Part shown: in pieces, positions 1 to 9,065 of the stretch
How positions within the stretch are numbered: the first letter of the stretch is position 1
How the letters are laid out: each line of letters starts with the position of its first letter
Assembly: GCA_029778535.1 (NCBI GenBank)
Contig: JAKOQB010000172.1
Location: forward strand, 1 to 64,000
Length of the DNA stretch: 64,000 nucleotides
Source of the DNA: Pseudomonadota bacterium
GTDB lineage: Bacteria > Pseudomonadota > Gammaproteobacteria > Burkholderiales > Burkholderiaceae_F
Direction: 5' to 3'
Notes under the pieces: model-generated
What the model was told of the DNA's origin: nothing
The model's database searches: none
The model's input: the letters and a program-made list of their open reading frames with translations, nothing else
Translations under genes and position numbers: made by a program

Positions 1-13
1 TCCCGGCGGACAA

Positions 14-364
14 TCAGAAGATGGACGCACCGAAGATCCTGAGCTTGCCGTCCTCGTAGCCGAGGACGAGGCGGCCCAGCCATTCGCCGGGCTTCCTGGT
101 GCTGCGCTGTCGATAGAGCACGGTCACGTGCTCGCCGCGGCGGATGGTGCCGAGCGCGTCGAACTCCTCCGACAGGTTGCGCGCCAGCTCACTGTGCGCG
201 AACTGGTGACCGGCTGCGACCTGGTCCATGGCGCGCGCCAGGCTACTTGCGAAGTTGCGCGAGAACTCGCCGTACTTGCCTTCGTTCGAGTACCTGACCA
301 GGTCGCGCCACAGGGGCTTGGCCAGCGCCAGGATCTCCTCGTCGGTCTTCTCGGTGATGTTCAC
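14..364 (-). CDS. Hypothetical protein at the 3' end of the sat-apr operon
   Basis: A 116-residue soluble protein with no signal peptide, membrane segment or cysteine cluster. The N-terminal half is acidic and helical; the C-terminal half has alternating hydrophobic residues suggesting a small beta sheet (for example TVLYRQR and GRLVLGYEDGKLRIFG). I do not recognise the family. It starts with GTG about 33 bases after the aprA stop, with a GGAG nine bases upstream, so it is probably co-transcribed with sat-aprMBA. That position suggests a role linked to APS reductase, but this rests on context only. It ends close to the window edge, so what follows downstream is not visible. Confidence 0.6.
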   Translation of the reverse strand: MNITEKTDEEILALAKPLWRDLVRYSNEGKYGEFSRNFASSLARAMDQVAAGHQFAHSELARNLSEEFDALGTIRRGEHVTVLYRQRSTRKPGEWLGRLVLGYEDGKLRIFGASIF

Positions 365-397
365 GCAGCACTTCTCCGCGGATTCCCGGCGATGCCG

Positions 398-2266
398 CTA
401 CTTCTCGTCGGCGACCAGGTGGTAGCAGGGCGCCTTCTCCATCGTGTACTCGCCGGTCTTCGGGTCACGCCGCGACACCGTCAGCACGTGCCAGTTCGCG
501 TCGTCCACCTTCATGGCGTCGCCGCGATAGTAGTAGCCCGGCCACCGTGTCTCCTTGCGGAACAGCGTGTGCTGCATGACGCACTCGGCGGCGCGATGAC
601 GGTGCTTCAGTTCCCACGCGCGCAGCAATTCGTGGATGTCCTTCGCCGCGAGGTTCTCGAGGTCCTCCTCCATGATCTTGAGCTTCTTCAGGCCGATGTT
701 CAGAAGCTTCTCGTTGGTCATGTAGTTGACGGTCACGCCGCCGCAATACTCGTCCATCAGCTTCTGCAGGCGGTCCAGCCCCTGCTTGGGATTGATGTAG
801 TGCGGATTGACGTCGCCCGCGACGATCTCGTTGCGCCAGATCCGGTAGTGCTCCAGCGGCTTGTAGATCTCCTCCTTGCGGCGCTTGATCTGTTCGTCCG
901 AGACGACGATGCCCTCGGCCTTGCCGTCGTCGATGTACTTGCAGGCGGCCTTCGCGGCCAGCCGGCCTTCGGTGAACGATCCCGACGAGAAAGCGTGCGG
1001 CGTTCCGCCCACCGCGTCGCCGGCGCCGAACAGGCCTGCGACCGTCGTCATGCGGTTGTAGCCCCAGAAGTATTCGGGGGGCGAGATGTCCTCCGGGCCC
1101 GAGCACCACGCGCCCGAACCGGTCGCGTGCGAACCCATCACGTAGGGCTCGGAGGTCGTCAGCTCCGGGTTTTCGTTCTTCGGATCCACATCCGTCGCGG
1201 CCCACAGCACCGCCTGGCCGACCGTCATGCCGAGGAAGTTCTCCCAGCCGACCTCTTCCAGATGCGGGTCCTGGAAGGCGCGCATCGTTACCATGTGGAT
1301 CGGGCCGCGCCCGGCATTGATCTCGCTGATCAGCGCGTGGTTGCGCAGGCAGGTCGGGATCGGCCGGTGCGTCAGGTGGAACGCGTCCGGATCGAGATAC
1401 TCCTTGCCGACCATCTTTTGCAGCTCGGGCCACCACTTGGACTCGTATTCCTCGCCGAGGCCGTTTTGCGTGTAGGTCTTCAGGTGCAGGAAGTAGGCGC
1501 CGACCGGACCGTAGCCGTCCTTGAAGCGCGCCAGCACGATGCGGTTCTCCATCTGCGTCATCTTGGCGCCGGCCTCGATCAGCAGGCCGTAGGCGGAGGC
1601 CGACGACCACGGCGCGTACCAGGTGCGTCCCGAGCCTTCGCCCACCGAGCGCGGCTTGAAGATGTTGGAGGCGCCGCCCGCGCCGCAGATGACGGTCTTG
1701 GACTTGAAGACGTGGTAGTTGCCGGTGCGGACGTTGAACCCCACCGCGCCGGCGACCCGATTGTCCCTGCTCTCGTCCATCAGCAGGTGCGTGACGCAGA
1801 TGCGGTTGAAGACCTTGTCGGCCGATTTCTTCGCGGCCTCGGCCACGATCGGCTTGTAGGACTCACCGTGGATCATGATCTGCCACCGGCCTTCACGCAG
1901 ATAGCGCCCGGTCTTCGGGTCCTTCATGATCGGCAGGCCCCACTCCTCGAACTGGTGCACGGTGGAGTCGACGTGGCGCGCCATGTCGAACAGCAGGTCC
2001 TCGCGCACCATGCCCATCAGGTCGATGCGGGCGTAGCGCACATGGTCCTCGGGCTGGTTCTCGCCCCAGCGCGTGCCCATGTAGCAGTTGATCGCGTACA
2101 GGCCCTGCGCCACCGCACCCGAGCGATCGATGTTCGCCTTCTCGGCGATCACGATCTTCTTGTTCTGGCCCCAGAACCGCGCCTCCCAGGCGGCACCGGT
2201 GCCGCCCAGCCCTGCACCGACGACCAGGATGTCGATGCCGTCTTCGATGATCGTTTGGTAGGCCAT
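398..2266 (-). CDS. aprA: Adenylylsulfate (APS) reductase, alpha subunit
   Basis: FAD-containing catalytic subunit of dissimilatory APS reductase. In a sulfur oxidiser it runs in reverse, joining sulfite and AMP to give APS and two electrons in the cytoplasm. At 622 residues it has the usual length. The FAD dinucleotide-binding motif VVGAGLGGTG is at residues 15-24, followed by the conserved RSGAVAQGLYAIN stretch. Near the C-terminal third lie TGSGAWCSGPEDISPP and GLFGAGDAVGG, typical of AprA within the fumarate reductase/succinate dehydrogenase flavoprotein superfamily. Its ATG overlaps the aprB stop by one base (TGATG), so the subunits are translationally coupled. Gene order sat-aprM-aprB-aprA matches Thiobacillus-type operons. 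Confidence 0.97.
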   Translation of the reverse strand: MAYQTIIEDGIDILVVGAGLGGTGAAWEARFWGQNKKIVIAEKANIDRSGAVAQGLYAINCYMGTRWGENQPEDHVRYARIDLMGMVREDLLFDMARHVDSTVHQFEEWGLPIMKDPKTGRYLREGRWQIMIHGESYKPIVAEAAKKSADKVFNRICVTHLLMDESRDNRVAGAVGFNVRTGNYHVFKSKTVICGAGGASNIFKPRSVGEGSGRTWYAPWSSASAYGLLIEAGAKMTQMENRIVLARFKDGYGPVGAYFLHLKTYTQNGLGEEYESKWWPELQKMVGKEYLDPDAFHLTHRPIPTCLRNHALISEINAGRGPIHMVTMRAFQDPHLEEVGWENFLGMTVGQAVLWAATDVDPKNENPELTTSEPYVMGSHATGSGAWCSGPEDISPPEYFWGYNRMTTVAGLFGAGDAVGGTPHAFSSGSFTEGRLAAKAACKYIDDGKAEGIVVSDEQIKRRKEEIYKPLEHYRIWRNEIVAGDVNPHYINPKQGLDRLQKLMDEYCGGVTVNYMTNEKLLNIGLKKLKIMEEDLENLAAKDIHELLRAWELKHRHRAAECVMQHTLFRKETRWPGYYYRGDAMKVDDANWHVLTVSRRDPKTGEYTMEKAPCYHLVADEK

Positions 2267-2745
2267 CAGTAATACACCCCTTTTTTCAACTTCAGACCCG
2301 CGTCCTTCAGCGTCCGCAGACCGCCGTCATCGAGACGAATGTATTTCGGCTCGTTGTACAGCAGTTCGCCGTCGCGCATCGCCTTGCTCGGTGGCGCGAC
2401 GTCCGCCAGCCTGGGAATCGCCTGACCCCACGGTTTGGTCGTGATGGGGGACAGGAAGTTCTTCTCCGTGCCGTTGCGAAACTTGATTCGCCACGCGATC
2501 GTGCCTTTCCTTTCGTCACGGTCGACGCGCACGCTGTGGCCCAGCGGCGCGAAGTCGGCGTAGCCACGCACGTCGATCGCATGCTGCGGACACGCCTTCA
2601 CGCAGGAGTAGCACTCCCAGCACATGTTCGGCTCGATGTTGTAGGCGCGCCGATAGGTCGTGTCGATGTGCATGATGTCCGACGGGCAGATGTCGACACA
2701 ATGTCCGCATCCGTCGCACCTTGTCATGTAGACAAAGGTTGGCAT
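2266..2745 (-). CDS. aprB: Adenylylsulfate (APS) reductase, beta subunit
   Basis: Electron-transfer subunit of APS reductase, 159 residues. It carries two [4Fe-4S] clusters: cysteines 10, 13, 16 and 20 in CDGCGHCVDICP, and cysteines 42, 45, 48 and 52 in CWECYSCVKACP. The C-terminal half has no cysteines and should form the tail that wraps around AprA. A strong AAGGAG lies about eight bases before the ATG. The gene follows aprM by 50 bases and is fused in translation to aprA. It would pass electrons from APS formation to the membrane, probably through AprM. Confidence 0.97.
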   Translation of the reverse strand: MPTFVYMTRCDGCGHCVDICPSDIMHIDTTYRRAYNIEPNMCWECYSCVKACPQHAIDVRGYADFAPLGHSVRVDRDERKGTIAWRIKFRNGTEKNFLSPITTKPWGQAIPRLADVAPPSKAMRDGELLYNEPKYIRLDDGGLRTLKDAGLKLKKGVYY

Positions 2746-2795
2746 TCGTCCGGCTCCTTATCCTTATGCAGCAGAAACGGCGGGTTGCTTTTCTC

Positions 2796-3608
2796 TCAAT
2801 AGTGGCGGGGCGCTTCGCGCTTGATGCCGAGCCCCATGTCCATCGGGGCGTCGCGCAACAGCTCCATCGAGTGCCGCCTTTGTTGCTCGGGATCATCGCG
2901 GGTCTGCGTGGGCAGGTTCGCGGCCGTTCCGTTGGCCTTGGACACTCTCTTTTCGAACGCGGCGGCGGGCTTGAAGAACATGTGGGCGAATTTGGACCAC
3001 GGCACGCCGGCGAACAGCACCGTGGTGGCGAGGATGTACAGCCAGAAGAGCACCCCGGTCCCGCCGCCGGCGGCCGCCCAGATCAGGCCGAGCGTGGCGC
3101 TCGCCAGCAGCGACAGAATGAACAGGTCCGCCTTGACGACGCGGAACGGCGAGTTGCCCTCAGCCGCGACATCGACGCGGATGAAGAACCAGAACCAGTA
3201 GCCGCCGACGCAGATCATCAGGCCCCCGAGCCACCAGAGCTGCGTCCAGACGGAGCCTGCCTCGGCATTGAACACCAGCACCACGGTGGCGAGTACATAG
3301 AGCACGAAGCCGTACATGCCGAGCAGGTGCGCGATGCGCCGGCGCGGGTTGCAGAACTCGCCCGAGGCCAGCACGTCGACCACGGCGGTCTGCACGGCGA
3401 TCGACACCAGCTCACCGCCGCCAAGTGGCTGCACCGCCTTCGCCTTCGAGCGGCGAAATTTCTGGAAGAAGTACCTGGCGCTGCCCTTGTGCACGACGTC
3501 GAAGAGCGTCCCCGCCACGACGAGTATGAACATGACGACGACGTACGTTTGCATGACCGAAGGCGCAAGCGACGCCGACAGCCCGGCAAACGGATTGATG
3601 GTGAACAT
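2796..3608 (-). CDS. aprM: APS reductase membrane anchor AprM (QmoC/HdrE-like)
   Basis: A 270-residue integral membrane protein with about five or six hydrophobic helices between residues 15 and 215, then a polar cytoplasmic tail. The family, described from sulfur oxidisers that lack QmoABC, is proposed to link AprBA to the quinone pool. The start was set at an ATG preceded by AGGAGGAG; the frame stays open far upstream, but that part lies antisense-free inside sat in another frame and is not AprM. Histidines in helices (HLLGMYGFVLYV and SKFAHMFF) could be haem or quinone ligands, which is only a guess. It sits between sat and aprB in the expected order. Confidence 0.88.
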   Translation of the reverse strand: MFTINPFAGLSASLAPSVMQTYVVVMFILVVAGTLFDVVHKGSARYFFQKFRRSKAKAVQPLGGGELVSIAVQTAVVDVLASGEFCNPRRRIAHLLGMYGFVLYVLATVVLVFNAEAGSVWTQLWWLGGLMICVGGYWFWFFIRVDVAAEGNSPFRVVKADLFILSLLASATLGLIWAAAGGGTGVLFWLYILATTVLFAGVPWSKFAHMFFKPAAAFEKRVSKANGTAANLPTQTRDDPEQQRRHSMELLRDAPMDMGLGIKREAPRHY

Positions 3609-3658
3609 CGTGTATCTCCTCCTCGAACGATCGCAGGTCTGGGTTGTTCCGGCAGCTT

Positions 3659-4876
3659 TTAGCGGGCCGAATGCCCGGTCAGCTTCACTTCCACGCGCTC
3701 GCTCGCGGCGAGACCTTCGTAGTACTGGCGCAGGATCTTCAGCACTTCCGGTCGGCTGAACTCGGCGGGCACGTCGGCACCCTCCGACAGCCACTTGCGC
3801 AGCTTGGTGCCGGACACCAGCAGCCGGTCCTTCTCGTCGTGCGGGCAGGTGCGCGCCGAGGCCATGCCGCCGCACTGGTAGCACCAGAACGTCCAGTCGA
3901 TCTTCAGCGGCTTGGTCTCCAGCGCGTCGGCGGGGATCTCGTCGAAGATCCTGTGCGCGTCGAACGGCCCGTAATAGCTGCCCACGCCGGCGTGGTCGCG
4001 GCCGACGATCAGGTGCGAGCAGCCGTAGTTCTGGCGGAAGAGGGCGTGCAGCAGCGCCTCGCGCGGCCCGGCGTAGCGCATGTCGAGCGGGTAGCCCGCC
4101 TGCACCACGGTCTTCTTCACGAAGTAGCGGTCGATCAGCGCGCCGATCGCCTGCGTACGCACGTCGGCCGGGATGTCGCCCGGCTTCAGCGCGCCGAGCA
4201 GCGAATGCACCAGCACGCCGTCGCACACCTCGATCGCGACTTTCGCCAGATATTCATGCGAGCGGTGCATCGGGTTGCGGGTCTGGAACGCCGCGATACG
4301 CGTCCAGCCGAGCGATTCGAACAGATTGCGCGTCTGCTTCGGCGTCATGAAGAGCGCGCCGTAGCGCTCGGCGAAGCCGCCGGTCGACAGCACCTGCACC
4401 GGACCGGCGAGGTTCACGTCGCCCTGTTCCATCACCATCTTCACGCCCGGGTGCTCGGTGTCCGCGGTGCGGAACACCATCATGCACTCGTGCTTCTTGT
4501 TGATGCTGTACTTCTCGCTCACCCGCATGGTCGCGAGGATGTCGTCGCAATCCGGATCGACCAGCGTGATCTCCTCGCCGGTGTGGAACCGCGCCGCCTG
4601 CTCGGTGCTCGTCGACAGCGTGATCGGGATCGGCCAGAACAGTCCGTTGGCCATCTTCATGCCGTCGCACACGCGCTCCCAGTCGCCGTGCGTCATGAAC
4701 CCGTCGAGCGGCGTGAAGCCGCCGATTCCGAGCATGATCAGATCGCCCTTTTCGCGCGAGCTGACGCGCAGCTTCGGCAGCGACTTTGCGCGTTCGAGCG
4801 CCTGCGTGCGCGCCTCGCCTTCGAGCAACAGCGGCTTCAGCGGCCCGCCGCCGTGTGGATTGACCAGGCGCTGCAC
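3659..4876 (-). CDS. sat: Sulfate adenylyltransferase (dissimilatory ATP sulfurylase)
   Basis: Homo-oligomeric ATP sulfurylase, 405 residues, not the CysDN heterodimer. In this setting it converts APS and pyrophosphate to ATP and sulfate, the substrate-level phosphorylation step after AprBA. The nucleotide-binding [10 protein letters not shown] is at residues 198-207 and GRDHAGVG at 292-299. Cysteines 332, 335 and 344 (CYQCGG..CPH) resemble the metal-binding group of bacterial and archaeal dissimilatory enzymes. Translation begins at GTG with a purine-rich GGGGGAAA upstream. It is first in the operon, and transcription most likely starts in the 351-base gap that separates it from the divergent exporter gene. 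Confidence 0.96.
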   Translation of the reverse strand: MQRLVNPHGGGPLKPLLLEGEARTQALERAKSLPKLRVSSREKGDLIMLGIGGFTPLDGFMTHGDWERVCDGMKMANGLFWPIPITLSTSTEQAARFHTGEEITLVDPDCDDILATMRVSEKYSINKKHECMMVFRTADTEHPGVKMVMEQGDVNLAGPVQVLSTGGFAERYGALFMTPKQTRNLFESLGWTRIAAFQTRNPMHRSHEYLAKVAIEVCDGVLVHSLLGALKPGDIPADVRTQAIGALIDRYFVKKTVVQAGYPLDMRYAGPREALLHALFRQNYGCSHLIVGRDHAGVGSYYGPFDAHRIFDEIPADALETKPLKIDWTFWCYQCGGMASARTCPHDEKDRLLVSGTKLRKWLSEGADVPAEFSRPEVLKILRQYYEGLAASERVEVKLTGHSAR

Positions 4877-5227
4877 GATGTTTCCCCCGCCCCGGAGTGC
4901 GAACGCCGTGTCGAGGGCTGGCGTCCGCGTGGTTGATTGCCGTTTGCTGCGCGCGCATCGCGCGCTCGCCCCCGCCTCCGCGCCGGCACAATCGTCGACA
5001 CGTTGTCGGGGTCATGCGATCTTCATGCATATGTGCCGCGGCAATAACTCCCCACATGGGTAAGGACCGGTACCCGGTGCCGGTAATGGGCCGCACGGGC
5101 AATGACGGGACAAGATCGCATCGTGGAAATCGGTTGCTCGTTGTCCGTTGCCCGTTGTCCGCCGACCGGCCGCCGCACAATGCGCCGGAAGCAACGGGCA
5201 ACGAGCGACAAGTAGAGAGCAACCGAC
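4877..5227. promoter_or_regulatory. Divergent intergenic region between sat and the TauE gene
   Basis: This 351-base gap holds no convincing gene and must carry the promoters of both divergent operons. I cannot name clear -35/-10 boxes in either direction. Its right part holds an imperfect inverted repeat built from GTTGCTCGTTG / GTTGCCCGTTG units, listed separately. Confidence 0.6.
5131..5225. repeat. Inverted repeat of GTTGCCCGTTG-type units
   Basis: The left arm (30 bases) contains GGTTGCTCGTTG and CGTTGCCCGTTG. The right arm, about 30 bases further on, contains the inverse CAACGGGCAACGAGCGACAA and ends in GAGCAACCG. The arms pair imperfectly and overlap the leader of the TauE-family gene. 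It could be a dispersed palindromic element or a structured leader. Confidence 0.55.
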
Positions 5228-6226
5228 TTGAGAACGACAACGACGATTCGCGCGCAGGGCGGCGGCGCAGGCCGCGCGCTCGCCCTCGCGCTGCCGGCAT
5301 CGATGCTGCTGCTCGCGCTGGGCGTCGACCACGCCTTCGCGGCTGCGGCCGAAGTCGACGAGCTGCCGCATCCGGAGGGGGCGGGCTGGTGGCGCTGGCC
5401 GCTGGCGCTGTTCGTCGTCTGCTTCTTTCTCGGCGTGATCGCGGTGCCGGCGGGCGTGGGCGGCGGCGTGCTGTTCGTTCCGCTGGTCAGCGGATTCTTT
5501 CCGTTTCACCTCGACTTCGTGCGCGGCGCTGGGCTGCTGGTCGCGTTGTCGAGCGCGCTGGCGGCCGGACCGTCGCTGTTGCGCGGCGGGCTGGCCAGCA
5601 TGCGCCTGGCGCTGCCGCTGGCGCTGATCGCGTCGCTCAGCTCGATGGCGGGCGCGCTGCTGGGTCTGGCGCTGCCGGCGTCGGTGGTGCGCATCGCGCT
5701 CGGCGCGACGATCCTCGGCATCGTCGCGGTGATGCTGAAGGCAGGCAAGACCGAAATCCCCGACGTGAAGGCGAGCGACCGGCTGGGCGCGCTGCTCGGC
5801 ATGCACGGCGTGTTCGTCGACGCGGCGTCGGGCAAGGAGGTGCACTGGCGCACGCACCGCACGCCGCAGGGGCTGGCGCTGTTCCTGTTCATCGGCGTGC
5901 TGGCGGGGATGTTCGGACTGGGCGCGGGCTGGGCCAACGTGCCGGCACTGAACATCGTGATGGGCGCGCCGCTGAAGGTGGCGGCGGGTTCGTCGAGCTT
6001 CATCCTGTCGCTGGTCGACTCGTCGGCCGCGTGGGTGTATCTGAACAGCGGCGCGGTGCTGGCGGTGATCGCCGCGCCGTCGATCGTCGGCATGATGCTG
6101 GGGGCGAAGATCGGCGCGCGCTTGCTGACGGTGCTGAGGGCTTCGCTGATCCGCAAGCTGGTGATCGCGATGCTGCTGTTCGCGGGCGGGCGCGCGCTGC
6201 TGGTCGGACTGGGGATCGGGGCATGA
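5228..6226 (+). CDS. TauE/SafE family membrane protein, putative sulfite or organosulfonate exporter
   Basis: A 332-residue polytopic membrane protein with about eight hydrophobic segments and the two half-repeats typical of TauE/SafE. The first repeat has GVIAVPAGVGGGVLFVPL near residues 75-92; the second has GMFGLGAGWANVPAL near 225-240. Family members export sulfite, sulfoacetate or related anions. Lying divergently beside sat-apr, this one plausibly removes excess sulfite. The longest frame begins with TTG and only a weak AGAGAG upstream; an in-frame ATG 25 codons later is an alternative start. Its stop overlaps the next start (ATGA). Confidence 0.85.
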   Translation: MRTTTTIRAQGGGAGRALALALPASMLLLALGVDHAFAAAAEVDELPHPEGAGWWRWPLALFVVCFFLGVIAVPAGVGGGVLFVPLVSGFFPFHLDFVRGAGLLVALSSALAAGPSLLRGGLASMRLALPLALIASLSSMAGALLGLALPASVVRIALGATILGIVAVMLKAGKTEIPDVKASDRLGALLGMHGVFVDAASGKEVHWRTHRTPQGLALFLFIGVLAGMFGLGAGWANVPALNIVMGAPLKVAAGSSSFILSLVDSSAAWVYLNSGAVLAVIAAPSIVGMMLGAKIGARLLTVLRASLIRKLVIAMLLFAGGRALLVGLGIGA

Positions 6227-6666
6227 AGCGCGACATCGAAGCGGCGGTCGGCGAGAAGGTCGGGGAGGAGATCGCGCCCGAGCAGCTACGCTACGCGAAC
6301 TGGCTGCAGTGGGGTGGGTCGCTCGGGCTGGCATCCCTCGTGCTCGCGTTCATCGTGCACGCGACCGGGATGCTCGAGCCGCTGATCGCGCATGCGCACC
6401 TGCCGCGCGCGTGGCTGATGCCGGCCAGCGAAATGCTGCGCTCGACCGGGCAGTCGCCGGGCTGGGGCTGGGTGCGGCTGCTCGACCGCAGCGACATCCT
6501 GAACCTCGCCGGCATCGCGCTGCTGGCGAGCTGCTCGGCCGCGCCGCTGCTGGCGGTGGTGCCGATGTATCTGAAGCGCGGCGATCACACCTTCGCCGCG
6601 CTGTGCCTGCTGCAGGTTGCCGTGCTCGCGCTGGCGGCATCGGGGCTGGTACACGTCGGGCACTGA
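6223..6666 (+). CDS. Small membrane protein paired with TauE (DUF1634-like)
   Basis: A 147-residue protein with a short polar N terminus and three predicted membrane helices (around residues 27-47, 92-110 and 122-143). The ATG overlaps the TauE stop by four bases, so the two are translationally coupled and probably form one complex. DUF1634 proteins of similar size often follow TauE/SafE genes; I assign it to that family from topology and context, not from a diagnostic motif. Confidence 0.7.
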   Translation: MKRDIEAAVGEKVGEEIAPEQLRYANWLQWGGSLGLASLVLAFIVHATGMLEPLIAHAHLPRAWLMPASEMLRSTGQSPGWGWVRLLDRSDILNLAGIALLASCSAAPLLAVVPMYLKRGDHTFAALCLLQVAVLALAASGLVHVGH

Positions 6667-6668
6667 CG

Positions 6669-7460
6669 ATGCACATCTTGCTCGCGACCGAGCGCACGCG
6701 CTTCGACGTTGGCGCAGAGCGGCTGGCGATCGAGCTCGCGAAACGCGCACAGACCGCGCTGCATGTGGTGTTGCCGCTGGTCGGCAATCCCGAGTACCAG
6801 GTCGTGACGCCCGAGCGCGCGGCGGCGGAAGAGGGCAAGGCGCGTGCCGCGCTGGAACAACTTGCCGAGCAGGCGCGCGCCGCCGGCGTGCCGGCATCGA
6901 TCCACGTGCGCGAGGGCGAGGAGCCGTGGCGCGAGATCGTCGACGAAGCGCGCGAGCGGCAGGCCGACCTGCTGGTGCTCCGCCGCGTCGGCAAGCGCGG
7001 CGTGCTGGCACGGCTGGTGGTCGGGGAAATGGTGAGCCAGGTCGCGGCGCATGCGGCCGTGCCGGTGCTGATGGTCGCCGACGCGCCGATGTGGTCGCGC
7101 CGCGTGCTGGCGGTGATCGAGGCGCAGGCCGATGTCGACGCGACCGCGCGCATTGCCGCTCGACTCGCGGCGCTGGCGCGGGTGCCGCTCGCGGCGATCG
7201 CGCTCGGCGGCGACGCAACGGCGCCGATCGTGGCGCAGTCGGCGCATGTCCACGGGGTCGCGTTCGAGGCGCTGCCGGCGGCCGCGGCGCTCGATGCGTC
7301 GCTCGCGCCGCGGCTGAATGACGTGCAGGCGGATCTGCTGGTGCTCGGGGTCGGCGCCGCGCAGCTCGCGCACGGGCGAATCGACAGTGCCGTCGAGGCG
7401 CTGATCGGCGCGATCGCGTGTCCGGCGGTGCTGGTCGGCGCGCATGCGCGGCCGGGGTGA
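6669..7460 (+). CDS. Tandem-domain universal stress protein
   Basis: A 263-residue protein made of two Usp domains. The first (about 1-140) begins MHILLATERTRF, has DLLVLRRVGKRG near 98-110 and ends PVLMVAD. The second (about 145-263) ends with a degenerate DLLVLGVGAAQLAHGRIDSA and CPAVLVGA. The ATP-binding GxxGx9GS pattern is poorly preserved in both, so it may not bind ATP in the usual way. It follows the membrane pair by two bases and belongs to the same operon. Confidence 0.88.
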   Translation: MHILLATERTRFDVGAERLAIELAKRAQTALHVVLPLVGNPEYQVVTPERAAAEEGKARAALEQLAEQARAAGVPASIHVREGEEPWREIVDEARERQADLLVLRRVGKRGVLARLVVGEMVSQVAAHAAVPVLMVADAPMWSRRVLAVIEAQADVDATARIAARLAALARVPLAAIALGGDATAPIVAQSAHVHGVAFEALPAAAALDASLAPRLNDVQADLLVLGVGAAQLAHGRIDSAVEALIGAIACPAVLVGAHARPG

Positions 7461-7478
7461 TGCACGGGATGATGCGCG

Positions 7479-8951
7479 ATGTCGCAACTGCTCAGCCTCG
7501 CCCGTGCCGCGCAGCTCATCGGGCTTACGCGCGGCGCGCTGCAGAAGATGGTGCGCACCGGCGAGCTGACGGCGTTCGACGGCCAGATCACCGTCGACGA
7601 GCTGCGGCGCGCGTTCCCGACCGCGGCGATCGAGGACGCGGGCGCGTTCGAGAAGGTCACGCAGATCCGCGAGGCGGCGTTCGGCAGGCGCGTACGCGAG
7701 CGGATGCTGCCATCGCAGGAAGTGCTGGCGCAGCGATTGTTCGCGCAGAGCCAGGAGCTGGCGGACCTGCGCCGCTATCTGAACGCGTATCACGCGCTGG
7801 TGGTGGAGGGCGAGCGCCGCGTGCGTGAACTGGCCGATGAGCGAGACGACGCGGGGCTGCGCGCGCTGGCCGACGAGATGCAGGCCGGATTGAAGCGCGC
7901 TCTGGGGACCGAACCGGCGGAGGCGATGGATGCGATGGCCGATCTGTTGAAGGTGATCTCGGCGCAGGTGACGGTGAAGCCGAGCGGGCATCAGTTCCTG
8001 CTCGAAGGCAACGACTCGATCCTGCAGGCCGGGCTGAAAGCCGGCATGCGGTTCGCCTACGGGTGCGGCACCGGCACCTGCGGGCTGTGCAAGGCGCGCG
8101 TGGTCAGCGGCGAAGTGCGGCGGATCGAGCATTCCGACTATCGGCTTTCGGACGCGGAAAGGCAGCAGGGCTACGTCCTGCTGTGCGCGCACACCGCCGT
8201 CAGCGACGTCGTCGTGGAAACGATCGAAGCGCGCGGGCCAGGCGACATTCCCGCGCAGGATCTGGTCGCCTCCGTGCGCGCGATCGAGGAGCTTGCGCCC
8301 GACACGCGGTTGCTGCACCTGCAGACGCCGCGCAGCAACCGGCTGCGTTTCCTCGCCGGCCAGTCGGTCACGCTCGGCCTGCCGAGCGAGCAAGGCGATC
8401 TGACGCAGACGATCGCGCTCGCGAGCTGTCCATGCGACGAACGCAACCTGCACTTCCATTTCGCGCGCGATGACGAAGCGCCGCTCGCGCGGGCGCTGTT
8501 CGACGGGCGCATCCGGACCGGCGCCGCGATCAGCGTGCGCGGCCCGAGCGGTGATTTCGTGCTCGACGCCGACAGCACGCGGCCGCTGGTGCTGATCGCG
8601 TGCGACACCGGGTTCGGACCGATCAGGAGCCTGATCGAGCACGCGCTGGCCGGCGAGACCACCGAGGCGTTCGATCTCACCTGGGTCGCGACCCGCAGCG
8701 ACGGCCACTACCTGGCCAACCAGTGCCGCGCCTGGGCGGCGGCGTTCGACCAGTTCTCGTTCAGGCTGCTCACCGACGCGTCGGCAGCGGCCGGCGCGTG
8801 GCAGGCGATCGAGGCGGTGCTCGCGACGCGGCGCAATCTTGCCCAATGCGATTTGTATGCGGCGGGACCGGGTGAATTCGTCGAGCCCGTGCTCGAAGGC
8901 CTGCGCGGCGCGGGTGCGTTGCCGGGGCGGATGCATGGACTGGTGACATGA
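7479..8951 (+). CDS. HTH - [2Fe-2S] ferredoxin - FAD/NAD reductase fusion protein
   Basis: A 490-residue fusion. Residues 1-48 look like a MerR/excisionase-type helix-turn-helix (LARAAQLIGLTRGALQKMV). A helical, partly coiled-coil linker spans about 55-160. Residues 163-250 form a plant-type [2Fe-2S] ferredoxin with cysteines 196, 201, 204 and 236. Residues 255-490 form a ferredoxin-NADP reductase module with an FAD half and a NAD(P) half (LVLIACDTGFGPIRSL). The usual RxYS flavin motif is altered to TIALASCPC. The last part resembles oxygenase reductases but the substrate is unknown. A DNA-binding head on a redox body suggests a redox sensor or a head re-used for protein contact. It lies in the TauE-cysG run. 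Confidence 0.85.
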   Translation: MSQLLSLARAAQLIGLTRGALQKMVRTGELTAFDGQITVDELRRAFPTAAIEDAGAFEKVTQIREAAFGRRVRERMLPSQEVLAQRLFAQSQELADLRRYLNAYHALVVEGERRVRELADERDDAGLRALADEMQAGLKRALGTEPAEAMDAMADLLKVISAQVTVKPSGHQFLLEGNDSILQAGLKAGMRFAYGCGTGTCGLCKARVVSGEVRRIEHSDYRLSDAERQQGYVLLCAHTAVSDVVVETIEARGPGDIPAQDLVASVRAIEELAPDTRLLHLQTPRSNRLRFLAGQSVTLGLPSEQGDLTQTIALASCPCDERNLHFHFARDDEAPLARALFDGRIRTGAAISVRGPSGDFVLDADSTRPLVLIACDTGFGPIRSLIEHALAGETTEAFDLTWVATRSDGHYLANQCRAWAAAFDQFSFRLLTDASAAAGAWQAIEAVLATRRNLAQCDLYAAGPGEFVEPVLEGLRGAGALPGRMHGLVT

Positions 8952-8967
8952 TGATCCCCCGGCACGT

Positions 8968-9037
8968 TCGCCCCGGCGCAGGCCGGGGCCTAATTTGCGA
9001 TGCCGCAACTTGGGCCCCGGCCTGCGCCGCGGCAACG
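8968..9037. repeat. Palindromic repeat, class A (GC-rich REP-like)
   Basis: Two inverted arms, CGCCCCGGCGCAGGCCGGGG and CCCCGGCCTGCGCCG, flank a loop of about 20 bases. It fills most of the 114-base gap between the reductase fusion and the CMD-Rieske gene. Closely related copies occur in the gaps near 29.6 kb (half), 34.1 kb and 56.3 kb. Confidence 0.85.
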
Positions 9038-9065
9038 AACCATTGACGGGTTGTACGGTTGAACG

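Noticed and set aside
128..2272. A 714-codon open frame antisense to aprA
   Set aside because: High-GC genes keep stop codons out of opposite frames. The translated product is a low-complexity run of R, V, L, H and D without any family pattern, whereas the other strand encodes aprA.
3609..4226. An upstream extension of aprM by about 200 codons
   Set aside because: The extension lies inside sat in another frame, reads as arginine-rich nonsense, and the ATG at 3608 has a strong AGGAGGAG.
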